A program made the position numbers and the translations under genes. The notes beneath the pieces are model-generated. The model saw only the letters and a list, made by a program, of their open reading frames with translations. It made no database searches and had not been told where the DNA came from. DNA of 45,462 nt from CAJXNP01 sp050305935 (GTDB taxonomy: Bacteria > Bacteroidota > Bacteroidia > Cytophagales > Cyclobacteriaceae), in the NCBI GenBank assembly GCA_050305935.1, contig JBNLGG010000032.1, forward strand, positions 1-45,462. Reading direction: 5' to 3'. Numbering within the stretch: the first letter of the stretch is position 1; every line of letters begins with the position of its first letter. Below, piece after piece: positions 26,577 through 35,724 of this stretch.

Positions 26577-28502
26577 TTAAAATACATATCCAATGTTTAG
26601 ACCAACCCTGGGTGTAAGGCTAAAACTCTGCTGGTTTACCTCATTGAAGATCTGCTCATAGGCCTGTGTAGCCGGATAGTTTTTCTTGAACGATCTGTAT
26701 CCTATGCCCACACCGATATAGAAGTCGACCGTAATTCCACCTTTTTTACTGTCCTTGATATATTGCTCTCCATAGTATTTCATCCATCGGTTTCCAAACA
26801 TAACTGCATACTCAAACCGGTTTTCATTGGCATCAATTTCAAGTTTCAGGTCTACATCGGGCGTCGTCAGGGAATCGATGATATTGCTTTTATGCGTGAG
26901 ATTGGTAAATCGGATTTCGTGGGCAAAATAAAACATTCCCAGTTGTTTCTCATAGTTATAAAATTTTTGCCTGATGGAAGCATCGAACCCTCTGCTATAA
27001 AGTTCGTTCGAGGCTATCTTATTGTCCTTTTTGAAAAAAGGATCCCGCAAATACTGGATTTGCATTTCGTAGCCCAGCCTTTCGTGAAAATAGTATTCAA
27101 ATGACAGCGGTATCTTTCCAACTAACATTCCGGCTGGATTAGTGGCTATTATTTTTGCTTGAAACTCATTGACTTGTGGCTCAAAATACCTGAAATTCCT
27201 CTTTTTATACTTGTAGTCAGGTTTCAAATAATCCCTGTTAAATCCTTCCCCCTGCTGATTTTGAGATTCCTCTACTAACCTGTATGTAGGCTGATCGCCT
27301 TCGTATATAGGTCGATAATATCCTGCTATTTCGCCATTTGGCTTGTAAAACTCCCATAGGCCGATGTTCCTACCATTTTTTATTTTGCCTTTCATGTAAA
27401 TGTTTCCGTCTCTATAAAACCCAATATATTCACCCTCGCCATAATCAAAAAAACACTCGCCTTCCAGCCCCCCATCTTCGTAATAATAGTACCATTGCCC
27501 TACATTTTTTCCGTCTTTTACAAATCCGTCAATTTTTAACTGTCCACTTTCATAATATTCATGGTATTCACCTTCACCTTTAACAAAAACTCCGTCACCC
27601 ATAAACTGGCCACTGTTGTTAAATATTTTCCAATAGCCCTCTTTTCTTCCCTTCTGCAGTGCACCTTCTGAGCTTAACTCTCCATTTTCATGGTAGTAAA
27701 TCCATTTACCTTCTTTTTGTCCGTTGAGATAATCACCCTCGGAGGCTTTTTCACCATTTTCATGATAAAGGACCCATCTTCCGCTTTTTAGTCCATCCTT
27801 GTAATTTCCTTTCCCTTTAATCGTACCATCTTCATAGTAGTAGGTCCATGTACTATCACTTTTTCCAAAAGCATTTAGGCCTGATGCTTTTAATTTCCCA
27901 TTGGCATAGTACTCTTTGTAAACTCCCTTGTCATTGGTGAAATTGGCCTTGGCCTTAGTCGTTCCGTCTTCATTATAGTAGATCCAGTTGCCTGATTTGA
28001 GATCATTTTTATAGGCACCCTCGGCTTTCAACTGCCGGTTTTCGTAGTAGTAGATCCAGTCGCCTTCTTTTCTGTTACCATAAATCTCCCCTTTCATGTT
28101 TAGCGAGCCATTTTCAAAAAAGAACTGCCACAGGCCAAAATTTTTGCCGTTTTTCAGGTTTCCACTCATTTTGATCCCTCCTTTTTCATAGAAATACATC
28201 CAAAGGCTATCCGGGACATTGTTCTTGTAATACCCTCGGGTCTGGATCGCACCATCAGAGAAGAAGGATTCGTACAAACCATGTATAACAGGGTCGTCGC
28301 CAGATTTTATAAAATACCTTTCTTTGAGCAGGGTTTTGTCAGCATCATAATATTTGCGTATCTCATTGGTTTGTGCGTTTGCTGGTATTGTTGTCACAAG
28401 GAAGAAGTCAAAAAATAAAAGGATTAACCCCGAATGTAGCCACGAAGCCACCTTAGATAACCAAAAGAAATTAATACCGATATGGTTGGTCTTCCCTTTC
28501 AT
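26577..28502 (-). CDS. Exported MORN-repeat (MORN_2/YwqK-type) protein with C-terminal outer-membrane barrel
   Basis: A 641-residue protein with a long signal sequence ending near Ala44 (PANAQT). About residues 75-395 hold 13 tandem repeats of 22-24 residues of the form G-x-K-x-G-x-y-x-N-G-x-K-x-G-x-W-x-Y-Y-x-E-N, for example KSGRWVLYHENGEKASEGDY. The fifth, tenth and twelfth units are shortened to 22 residues and lack the KxGxW segment. From about 430 to the end the sequence changes to amphipathic strands (IPLSFEYYFHERLGYEMQI, FYIGVGIGYRSF) and finishes SLTPRVGLNIGYVF with a terminal Phe, as in outer-membrane barrels. First gene of a leftward pair with the 710-residue protein. Function unknown; the repeats probably form a solenoid facing the periplasm. 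Confidence 0.9.
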   Translation of the reverse strand: MKGKTNHIGINFFWLSKVASWLHSGLILLFFDFFLVTTIPANAQTNEIRKYYDADKTLLKERYFIKSGDDPVIHGLYESFFSDGAIQTRGYYKNNVPDSLWMYFYEKGGIKMSGNLKNGKNFGLWQFFFENGSLNMKGEIYGNRKEGDWIYYYENRQLKAEGAYKNDLKSGNWIYYNEDGTTKAKANFTNDKGVYKEYYANGKLKASGLNAFGKSDSTWTYYYEDGTIKGKGNYKDGLKSGRWVLYHENGEKASEGDYLNGQKEGKWIYYHENGELSSEGALQKGRKEGYWKIFNNSGQFMGDGVFVKGEGEYHEYYESGQLKIDGFVKDGKNVGQWYYYYEDGGLEGECFFDYGEGEYIGFYRDGNIYMKGKIKNGRNIGLWEFYKPNGEIAGYYRPIYEGDQPTYRLVEESQNQQGEGFNRDYLKPDYKYKKRNFRYFEPQVNEFQAKIIATNPAGMLVGKIPLSFEYYFHERLGYEMQIQYLRDPFFKKDNKIASNELYSRGFDASIRQKFYNYEKQLGMFYFAHEIRFTNLTHKSNIIDSLTTPDVDLKLEIDANENRFEYAVMFGNRWMKYYGEQYIKDSKKGGITVDFYIGVGIGYRSFKKNYPATQAYEQIFNEVNQQSFSLTPRVGLNIGYVF

Positions 28503-28703
28503 TGGTAAAATTTACCGAAAAAATGCTCACATAAACACTCAATCATTTTCGAAATATATTACTGTTCTGTTTAAAAAGAAAACCGCCAGACGATCGGGTT
28601 AGATTTAATAAAAAATAAACGACACGTGGATTTTATTGACATTTAAAAATTATTTCCAGAGATATTTATTTAGTAAATTATTTTCAAATAGAACTTCAAT
28701 AAA

Positions 28704-29915
28704 ATGGGTGGAAATCCGGCAACCATTATTAAATCTTCTAAGAAGGATGAGTTTGAGTCTACAGACTTTTATGGGATTGATGATCTGATAACCGAAGAAC
28801 ATAAATTAATACGTTCGTCGATTCGTGATTTTGTTAAAAAGGAGATATCCCCCTATATAGAAAGCTGGTGCCAGGAGGCCTGTTTTCCTAAAGAGATTGT
28901 AAGGAAGTTTGGCGAGATGGGGATTTTTGGGCCGCAAATTCCGGAAAGATACGGTGGGGGAGGCATGGATTATATTTCCTATGGTTTGATCATGCAGGAA
29001 ATAGAAAGGGGCGATTCAGGAATGCGATCCACCGCCTCGGTGCAGAGCTCCCTTGTAATGTATCCCATTTATAAGTTTGGCTCAGAGGAGCATAGGAATA
29101 AATACCTTCCCAAGCTGGCGACCGGCGAAATGCTCGGATGTTTTGGCTTGACCGAGCCGGATTTTGGGTCAAACCCTGCCGGGTTAAAAACCCGGTTTTC
29201 AGATGAAGGGGAATATTTTTTATTGAACGGAAGTAAAATGTGGATTTCCAATGCCCCGCATGCAGATATCGCCGTAGTGTGGGCCAAGGACGAAGGTGGT
29301 CGGATTCACGGTTTGATAGTGGAAAGGGGCATGGATGGTTTTTCGACCCCTGAAACAAAAAACAAGTGGTCATTGAGGGCGAGCAGCACGGGCGAATTGG
29401 TCTTTGACAATGTAAAAGTCCCTAAGGAAAATCTGCTGCCGAAAAAATCAGGGCTTGGCGCTCCCATGGCCTGCCTTGACTCCGCGCGGTATGGCATCGC
29501 CTGGGGAGCGACAGGGGCGGCGATGGACTGTTTTTACAATGCGAAAAAGTATGCCCTCGAAAGGATACAGTTTGACCGGCCGATCGCTTCATTTCAATTG
29601 ATTCAGAAGAAGCTCGCCGAAATGCTTACCGAAATTACCAAGGCTCAATTGCTGAACTGGCGACTCGGCACACTGATGAATGAGGGCAAAGCGACGACCA
29701 CGCAAATATCATTAGCCAAAAGGAACAATGTGGAAATGGCGTTAAAGATCGCCCGGGAAGCCCGGCAGATACATGGTGGAAATGGAATTTCCGGTGAATT
29801 CCCAATCATGCGGCACATGATGAACCTGGAATCCGTCATTACCTATGAAGGTACACACGACATTCATTTGCTAATTCTCGGCAAGGAGATCACCGGGATT
29901 CAGGCCTTTAAGTGA
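28704..29915 (+). CDS. gcdH: Acyl-CoA dehydrogenase, glutaryl-CoA dehydrogenase-like
   Basis: A 403-residue flavoprotein of the acyl-CoA dehydrogenase superfamily. The N-terminal helical domain (about 30-150) contains MRSTASVQSSLVMYPIYKFG and EEHRNKYLPKLATGEMLGCF, close to glutaryl-CoA dehydrogenases. The FAD-contacting segment is GLTEPDFGSNPAGLKT and WISNAPHADIAVVWAKD (about 150-200). The C-terminal domain has the catalytic base in ITYEGTHDIH (about Glu382), the GCDH position. It should oxidise and decarboxylate glutaryl-CoA to crotonyl-CoA in lysine/tryptophan degradation, passing electrons to ETF. It is a single gene; the stop lies four bases from that of convergent ydcF-like gene. Other acyl-CoA substrates cannot be excluded. 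Confidence 0.92.
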   Translation: MGGNPATIIKSSKKDEFESTDFYGIDDLITEEHKLIRSSIRDFVKKEISPYIESWCQEACFPKEIVRKFGEMGIFGPQIPERYGGGGMDYISYGLIMQEIERGDSGMRSTASVQSSLVMYPIYKFGSEEHRNKYLPKLATGEMLGCFGLTEPDFGSNPAGLKTRFSDEGEYFLLNGSKMWISNAPHADIAVVWAKDEGGRIHGLIVERGMDGFSTPETKNKWSLRASSTGELVFDNVKVPKENLLPKKSGLGAPMACLDSARYGIAWGATGAAMDCFYNAKKYALERIQFDRPIASFQLIQKKLAEMLTEITKAQLLNWRLGTLMNEGKATTTQISLAKRNNVEMALKIAREARQIHGGNGISGEFPIMRHMMNLESVITYEGTHDIHLLILGKEITGIQAFK

Positions 29916-29919
29916 TATG

Positions 29920-30684
29920 CTAAATATACCCTGAAATTTTATAGGCCATTAGGCCAACCCACTCTTTGAGGATAATTTCCCAGCCGGACATCGCTTCAGC
30001 CGAGGGAATGAAACCCTTAATGGCAAACCTGTCCTTTTCTTTCGATGAATTAAAATCACAGCTAAACGGCAAGGTGTCCAGACCGGCTTTTTTGAAGCAT
30101 GCCTGGGCACGCCGCATATGGAAAGCGGAGGTGATGAGGATGTGCTTCTTATTTTTGTCGATTAAGCGGGCGGTGAACACAGCATTTTCATAGGTGTTTC
30201 TGGCGATATTTTCCATGATGATATCACTTTCCTTTACGCCGCAAAGAATATAAAAATCCCTGATCTGCTGGTTGTTCCTTTCCGGCTCTTCAAAAACCTC
30301 TCCTTTACCACCTGTGAAAATGATCTTTTTCACTTTCCCTGTTTTGTACAAATACAATGCATGAATTACCCTGTCTGCACCTTTGTGAAAATACAGCCGG
30401 TCCTGGGGCATCCTTTCCGGATCTGCGCCTCCACCTAGTACAATGGCGGCCTCAAAGGTCTCATTGGGAATGGCATCCATCGCGATCGGACCGATTTCCC
30501 AAGCCCGCATCACTTCGTCTATTAAAATTCCATTGGAGGTGATAATAAAACCAATAAATACAAAAATTCGAGCCCTTTTTGCCCAGGCTTTGTTTTTAAT
30601 AAAATATGAAATGATGAGCAGGCCAGAGAGTACAAAAAATGGCTTGGTCAGGAAATTGAGTAGTTTGGACAGGACAAAAAACAT
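29920..30684 (-). CDS. YdcF/ElyC/SanA family (DUF218) membrane protein
   Basis: A 254-residue protein with two N-terminal transmembrane helices (about 10-28 and 38-55) and then a DUF218 domain on the periplasmic side: AAIVLGGGADPERM (about 78), KIIFTGGKGEVFEEPER (about 118), NTYENAVFTARLI (about 163) and HILITSAFHMRRAQACF (about 178). Relatives such as ElyC and SanA affect peptidoglycan and envelope-polysaccharide biogenesis; the exact reaction is not known. It starts six bases after the stop of the ABC transporter gene and so is the downstream member of that operon. Confidence 0.9.
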   Translation of the reverse strand: MFFVLSKLLNFLTKPFFVLSGLLIISYFIKNKAWAKRARIFVFIGFIITSNGILIDEVMRAWEIGPIAMDAIPNETFEAAIVLGGGADPERMPQDRLYFHKGADRVIHALYLYKTGKVKKIIFTGGKGEVFEEPERNNQQIRDFYILCGVKESDIIMENIARNTYENAVFTARLIDKNKKHILITSAFHMRRAQACFKKAGLDTLPFSCDFNSSKEKDRFAIKGFIPSAEAMSGWEIILKEWVGLMAYKISGYI

Positions 30685-30690
30685 GGCGAA

Positions 30691-33600
30691 CTATTTTTTG
30701 GCTACCCCTTTGTATTCTTCCCGGTTCACTATTCTTCGAAGTAACTCAAGGTACAACGCAAGTATTAGCGCAGTTGTCATAATCCAGATGATGCCCAGGT
30801 TAAATAGCAATGTGTCAATGGAATAGCCAAGGAAATGTTTATTTGGCTGGTACATCTGCGAAGTAAAGTCAAAGGGGTGATGCGGATCCGGATCCATATA
30901 GATTGGATAGATTTTTTGAATGAGCTCGTTGTCCGCCTCAATGATTCGATGGGTCACTTTATTATTAAGTGCTATGGATTTAATCTGCTCGTTGGTGTAG
31001 TCTTTTTTTAGTTTTTCAAATTCTTCCCGCTTTTCGGGTGAGGAAGTGAGGTCATTTATAATTTGCTCTTTTTTGGCGGTTGCCTTTTTGTGCTGGTTTA
31101 GGTAAAGGTTTTTTAGTGTGTTTAAAAACATCTTTGCCTCATTGTAGACCAGGGAGTCAAATTCATTTCTATTTAGCTTGTCGAGATGAGAAAATTTATC
31201 TGCACCTACGTAGCTTAATTCTTCCAGAAACTCATGCCGTACAATGGCCAAATCCCGATCAATTTGCTCCGATGTTTCGGGCTGGTCGCTGTCCAAATTC
31301 ACAAAGGCATAGTCAAGTTTCCCTAATAGTTTGGGAATGTAGTACACGTTCTTAAAATCTGCGTTTGCGATGAGCTTGTCCTCATCGTAAAACAATTGTT
31401 CAAATTCGTTGTCTTTAAATTGGGTAACGGTAAGTGCTTCGTATCCCCATTTGGCCGCCATCAATTCTCCGATCAACGGTACCCGTGTCTTCTTGGTAAA
31501 AGACGGATTTAATTCATCATATTTAACCATCACCCCACTAAGTAACATTTGTGGGATCAGGAGAATTGGGATAAGGATATATATGGTCACAACGGAATCA
31601 AAGGCGGAAGAAATATTAAGACCCAACGCATTGGCAAAGCAAGCGATGGAAAATACAACAGCCCAATAGGGCAGAAGCATTCCTTTTATTTCCATGACAA
31701 AATTTCCCACTAATACGAACAGCAATGACTGAATCGCCGAAAGGCCAAACAGAATGACGAGCTTGGAAATGATATAGCTTGATTTACTTAAATGGAGGAA
31801 ATTTTCTCTTTTCTGGATTTTACGGTCGCGAATAATCTCCTCGGCGCTTACTGTCAACCCAATAAAAAGCCCGACAATGATGGCCATAAAAATGTATACA
31901 GGAATATTCACATTGTCAAAAAATGTGTATGCAGAAGGAGTAAAACCATCTCCCGGATAAAACCTGATAAACATTGCCAGGATAAAGGCTAAGAATGGCG
32001 CCTCCAGTAAATTGATGACCACGTACTGCCTGTTGCTGATCTTCGAAAGAAAGTCCCTCTCTACAAATATTTTTGCCTGTTTTAATTTTGATGGAATATC
32101 GAGGCGGGTTCTTGGCTTATTGCTTATTTTTTTTGGCTCGTCTACCTTGATGGTCTCCTGATAGACTTTATTCCAGTATTCAGGTGAATAGCGTCTTTTT
32201 TTGGTCGGGTATCCATGCTCGTCCACCACCTTCAGTTCGATAAGATTAAAGATCTGCTCGGTATTGACGTTTCCACAATCCAGACAGACAGCATTTGTCT
32301 TATCGATTATTTTTAAAGAATTTCTGAAGTGGTAGATGGCTTCGACAGGATTGCCGTAATAAATGGGATATCCGCCTACGTCCAGGATCAAAAGTTTGTC
32401 AAACAATTTAAATATTTCGCTGGATGGCTGATGGATTACCGTATAAATGAGCTTGCCCTCAAAGGTCAACTCTTTCAGCAAATCCATTATATTTTCCGAA
32501 TCTCTGGATGAAAGCCCTGATGTTGGCTCATCCACAAACATGATCATAGGCTCCCGCAACAGCTCCAGGCCAATATTCAGTCTTTTTCTTTGTCCACCGC
32601 TTATGGTTTTATTGAGTACATTACCCACTTTCAGGTTTCTGGTCTCATAGATCCCGAGGTCGTAAAGGATTTTATTAACTATCTCCGTGATCTCCTCGTC
32701 ATTTTTGTTTTTGAAACAGAGCTTGGCTGAGTAAAACAGGTTTTGAAATACGGTAAGATCTTCAATGAGCAGGTCGTCCTGGGGGACGTAACCCATGATG
32801 CCTTCAATCTGCTCAGGATTATCGTGAATATCGATGCCATTGATGGTGACAGACCCGCAGGTGGGCCGCTCATTTCCATTTAGCACATTGACCAGGGTTG
32901 ATTTACCAGAGCCACTCGCCCCCATTATCCCAATTAGTTGGCCCTCCTTGTCGGCAATATCAACATTCCTTAAACCGAAATTCCCTGCCTTGAATTTTAA
33001 GGTTATGTCTTTCCCAACCAAGGAAAACATAAGATCGGGATCCACCGACTTAAAATGGCTGGTGATTTCAGAATAATAAATTGGGTCGAACGTATCGCTG
33101 CTAATATTACCGCCCGGGAAAAAGGCGTCTATTCTGTAATTAATGACAGGGGCTTTGTTCATCAGCAAATGCTGGTCTCCTAAATACCTAAAAAAGAAAA
33201 TCTTAAGGTGTGGTAAGTGCAGAAAGGCCAGAAATCCGTTGAGGTTTTTTACTTTATAAAATCCAGTTTTATCCCCGAGACCCTCTTTATCAGATTTGAC
33301 AACTAAAATTTCAGGGTCATCAAATTCTTTTAATTCCTTAGCCAGAACGAATTTTTCGAGCCGGGATACGGTTTCTTTTTCTATGTTTAGCTCTTCACCG
33401 ATAAGTCGAATAGAATTTTGCTCGACTTCCGTGAGCTTTTCATCCACCACTATCAAATGTAGCAGCTCGGACAACAGCCTGATGCGCTGCTGACGGAAGG
33501 ATTCTTTTTTAATTTGATGGCAGATGGCAGCAATTCTTTCAAAAATTTCCTCTTTACTTTGAAATTGATACTCTTCTTCGGAAGAAGGGATATGCCCGGA

Positions 33601-33762
33601 ATAAAGATCAAAAATTTCGATGAGCCTGCGCTTCTCTTCATTTTCCCCTAATAACAAATCCAGTAGCTCAATGAGTTTGTCCCTTTCTGAAATGGAAAGG
33701 CCATCAATTCTTGCTACCAGCGCAAAAAGTTTTGTGATGGCGATTAGGATATTTTCACTCAT
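30691..33762 (-). CDS. ABC transporter, ABCG-type half transporter with N-terminal TerB-like domain
   Basis: A 1023-residue fusion. Residues 1-140 look like a TerB domain (AITKLFALVARIDGLSISER, then LLSELLHLIVVDEKLTEVEQ). An ABC domain follows: Walker A GASGSGKST (about 278-287), signature SGGQRKRLNIGLEL (about 388) and Walker B MIMFVDEPTSGLSS (about 410). Then comes an ABC2-type membrane domain with helices at about 575-760 (FLAFILAMFIRFY, IFMAIIVGLFIGLTV, LVILFGLSAIQSLLFVLVG, TIYILIPILLIPQMLLSGV) and a last helix near 985-1005. A soluble insert of about 200 residues lies between the last two helices. The arrangement ATPase before permease is that of ABCG/White proteins. Substrate unknown; co-transcribed with the YdcF-family gene. 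Confidence 0.92.
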   Translation of the reverse strand: MSENILIAITKLFALVARIDGLSISERDKLIELLDLLLGENEEKRRLIEIFDLYSGHIPSSEEEYQFQSKEEIFERIAAICHQIKKESFRQQRIRLLSELLHLIVVDEKLTEVEQNSIRLIGEELNIEKETVSRLEKFVLAKELKEFDDPEILVVKSDKEGLGDKTGFYKVKNLNGFLAFLHLPHLKIFFFRYLGDQHLLMNKAPVINYRIDAFFPGGNISSDTFDPIYYSEITSHFKSVDPDLMFSLVGKDITLKFKAGNFGLRNVDIADKEGQLIGIMGASGSGKSTLVNVLNGNERPTCGSVTINGIDIHDNPEQIEGIMGYVPQDDLLIEDLTVFQNLFYSAKLCFKNKNDEEITEIVNKILYDLGIYETRNLKVGNVLNKTISGGQRKRLNIGLELLREPMIMFVDEPTSGLSSRDSENIMDLLKELTFEGKLIYTVIHQPSSEIFKLFDKLLILDVGGYPIYYGNPVEAIYHFRNSLKIIDKTNAVCLDCGNVNTEQIFNLIELKVVDEHGYPTKKRRYSPEYWNKVYQETIKVDEPKKISNKPRTRLDIPSKLKQAKIFVERDFLSKISNRQYVVINLLEAPFLAFILAMFIRFYPGDGFTPSAYTFFDNVNIPVYIFMAIIVGLFIGLTVSAEEIIRDRKIQKRENFLHLSKSSYIISKLVILFGLSAIQSLLFVLVGNFVMEIKGMLLPYWAVVFSIACFANALGLNISSAFDSVVTIYILIPILLIPQMLLSGVMVKYDELNPSFTKKTRVPLIGELMAAKWGYEALTVTQFKDNEFEQLFYDEDKLIANADFKNVYYIPKLLGKLDYAFVNLDSDQPETSEQIDRDLAIVRHEFLEELSYVGADKFSHLDKLNRNEFDSLVYNEAKMFLNTLKNLYLNQHKKATAKKEQIINDLTSSPEKREEFEKLKKDYTNEQIKSIALNNKVTHRIIEADNELIQKIYPIYMDPDPHHPFDFTSQMYQPNKHFLGYSIDTLLFNLGIIWIMTTALILALYLELLRRIVNREEYKGVAKK

Positions 33763-33789
33763 AGTTATTAGGGTTGTTAATTAAAAGTG

Positions 33790-33826
33790 AAAAAAAAAAG
33801 TATTGAGGTGTTTCTCAATACTTTTT
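33790..33826 (-). terminator. Rho-independent terminator between the lipoprotein and ABC genes
   Basis: AAAAAGTATTGAG (33795-33807) and CTCAATACTTTTT (33814-33826) give a 13-pair stem with a six-base loop, with T runs on both strands. It lies 20 bases after the lipoprotein stop (33846) and only about 30 bases before the ATG of the ABC gene (33762), both leftward. Confidence 0.85.
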
Positions 33827-33845
33827 TATGGAATGTTTTTATAGC

Positions 33846-34748
33846 TTAATACACTACATTTTCCCTGATGGAGGCTACTTGTTTTGTCAGGTTGTGAAGC
33901 ACCTGATCATTCAGCACCTCGTTTCCTTGACCGTTTGCGATTTTTTCTTCAGGGTTAAACGTTTCAAAATTTTCGTGCAATTCCTCCAGACTGTTAATTG
34001 TTGCTTCTATCCAATCGCCCTTATCATCCACGCTTTTCAATAGGGCAATCATGTGGCCCAATGGCTTTTTCTGGCTAGCGATTTGTCTGATCAATGGACT
34101 AAGAATGGTCATTCGCTGATCGTCAGCCAGGATGTCTTTTGGATATGTGTCCACTATTTGTGTGGCGATGTAGAGGCCTTCCACGAAGGTGCCACCGATG
34201 ATCAATGCTGCTATATTACCTCTTTCGTTCTCCTGTAGGTATGAGTCGCTTTTCTCAATACTCTCATCAATGATACTTGCCAGTGAGTCGGTATTGCTTA
34301 AATTCTTCTCAAATCTGCTTAACACTTCCAGGTCAATCGCATCCTGAATTCCAATTGATTCACTAAGCTTCATGCAAACGTCCATGTAATTTAAGGCTTC
34401 CTGTGTATTGCTATAGCTGCTTAGGTATCCAATGTCTGTAGCGTATACACCTAAATTAAAGGCTGCCTTATGCTGCGAAATAGTGTAAGACTCATATTTG
34501 TCAATACTATTCGCAATATTTGGATTATAATCCGCACCAGTTGCCTGGATAATATATGGGATCTCCGAAGGGGAAGGGATTTCATATAAGACCTTTTCTA
34601 CCTGCTCTTTAATGTTTTCAGAAGCAGCGTCGAATTCTGAAGATGCACTGCCTTCATTTTTTTTATCACTGGTACAGGCTGCAACAAATAAAAGGGAGAG
34701 AAATACGGCAATTGTCCCCTTTGAAAAGTTAACAATATGAGAAATCAT
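33846..34748 (-). CDS. Helical lipoprotein of unknown function
   Basis: A 300-residue protein with a lipoprotein signal ending SLLFVAACTS (Cys25), followed by a short polar linker with several acidic and serine residues. The mature part is almost entirely predicted helix, with regular amphipathic segments such as KAAFNLGVYATDIGYLSSYS and GNIAALIIGGTFVEGLYIAT. I do not recognise a catalytic motif. It is probably anchored in the inner leaflet of the outer membrane or in the inner membrane, facing the periplasm. It is transcribed alone, with a strong terminator just downstream. Proteins of this look are common unknowns in Bacteroidota. Confidence 0.82.
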   Translation of the reverse strand: MISHIVNFSKGTIAVFLSLLFVAACTSDKKNEGSASSEFDAASENIKEQVEKVLYEIPSPSEIPYIIQATGADYNPNIANSIDKYESYTISQHKAAFNLGVYATDIGYLSSYSNTQEALNYMDVCMKLSESIGIQDAIDLEVLSRFEKNLSNTDSLASIIDESIEKSDSYLQENERGNIAALIIGGTFVEGLYIATQIVDTYPKDILADDQRMTILSPLIRQIASQKKPLGHMIALLKSVDDKGDWIEATINSLEELHENFETFNPEEKIANGQGNEVLNDQVLHNLTKQVASIRENVVY

Positions 34749-34827
34749 AATCAGTAGTTTTTTCTTGGTTTTAAATTATTCTTTATAAAAAGAATTGCTA
34801 ATATATCAAAGTTTATAGTTAATAGTG

Positions 34828-35355
34828 TTATTGTGTTTTAAAAATAGTCATAGTACGTATTTGTTTGTCATCAATGGAAACGCTTAGGCCTAATTCAGGG
34901 TAATAATGAAAGACAAAGTCTGACTGATGGGTTTCATGTTTCTTGCCATAAATCTTTTTCATCGCATGTTCGTCATCCCAAAAATTTAAGCCTTCCCTGG
35001 TTTTCACACCCAGGCAAAGTACTTCATTATACTCCGGGTAACTGCTCACCACAATCATCACAACTTTATCATTTTTAAAGTAAACAGTAGAAATCGGGAC
35101 CGCCATGATGTGCTGATAGTTATATACATAATCAAAATCCATCGATAGCATTTCGGCCTGAATTTTTAGCACTTCCGGAACCCCGGCTTTCGTTAGCTTG
35201 ATTCCTTTGAAAGCCAGCTCCCAAACTACCTCGTCGGGAGTACTTCCTATCTTCAAATTTTTAATTCCTTTACCGGGTTCGATGATGATTTGGGCATGTA
35301 TAGAAGGAAGAAATAAGAGAGAAAAGAGCATAGCCGCGAGCAATTTTTTCATCAT
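34828..35355 (-). CDS. Exported protein of unknown function
   Basis: The ATG at 35355 gives 175 residues starting MMKKLLAAMLFSLLFLPSIHA, a clear signal peptide; a start at 35421 would add 22 residues before it and was rejected. The mature protein begins QIIIEPGKGIKNLKIGSTPDEV, split here as a landmark: a strand, a G-x-x-x-N-L-x-I-G turn and a TxxEV helix, an arrangement seen in small periplasmic proteins with a repeated 'IGxTxxEV' unit. It continues with strands (ISTVYFKNDKVVMIVVSS, FVFHYYPELGLSVSIDD). No catalytic residues are evident. It is divergent from the 85-residue gene at 35467 and appears monocistronic. Confidence 0.8.
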   Translation of the reverse strand: MMKKLLAAMLFSLLFLPSIHAQIIIEPGKGIKNLKIGSTPDEVVWELAFKGIKLTKAGVPEVLKIQAEMLSMDFDYVYNYQHIMAVPISTVYFKNDKVVMIVVSSYPEYNEVLCLGVKTREGLNFWDDEHAMKKIYGKKHETHQSDFVFHYYPELGLSVSIDDKQIRTMTIFKTQ

Positions 35356-35466
35356 GGCATAATGGTTTAGTGTAGAATAAATATAATCTATTTTATTCCT
35401 AACAAGCAATTTTCCATTCATTTACTTATTTTAGTATGAAGGACAAAAACACTAAGTAAAGCATAG

Positions 35467-35724
35467 ATGGTAGCCAGGGAGTTTTTAAAATTGAGTCTAT
35501 TAGACAGGATAAATACTCTATATAAGGAAGGGAGTTTCATCTTTGCAATTCGGTATTATGGCTACAAGGTAAATCTTTACCTGATGAAAAATTACTACGT
35601 GGAGGTGTTTTACAATCATAAGGACGATCGTATTGAAAAAGTGGATTTACTGGATTATAATCATTCAAGAATAAAATTTTATACCGATCAGATAGTTCTG
35701 CCTGACGATGTTTCGCTATCGTAA
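35467..35724 (+). CDS. Small conserved-looking protein of unknown function
   Basis: An 85-residue protein starting MVAREFLKLSLLDRINTLY. It is rich in Tyr and Asp, has no signal peptide or membrane helix, and alternates strands (FAIRYYGYKVNLYLMKNYYV, VEVFYNHKD, SRIKFYTDQIVL). The frame is favoured because it has its own ATG in the gap downstream of divergent 35355 and a composition unlike a shadow of porU. Its stop overlaps the convergent porU gene by nine bases. I do not recognise the family. No promoter was identified in the 111 bases before it. Confidence 0.65.
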   Translation: MVAREFLKLSLLDRINTLYKEGSFIFAIRYYGYKVNLYLMKNYYVEVFYNHKDDRIEKVDLLDYNHSRIKFYTDQIVLPDDVSLS

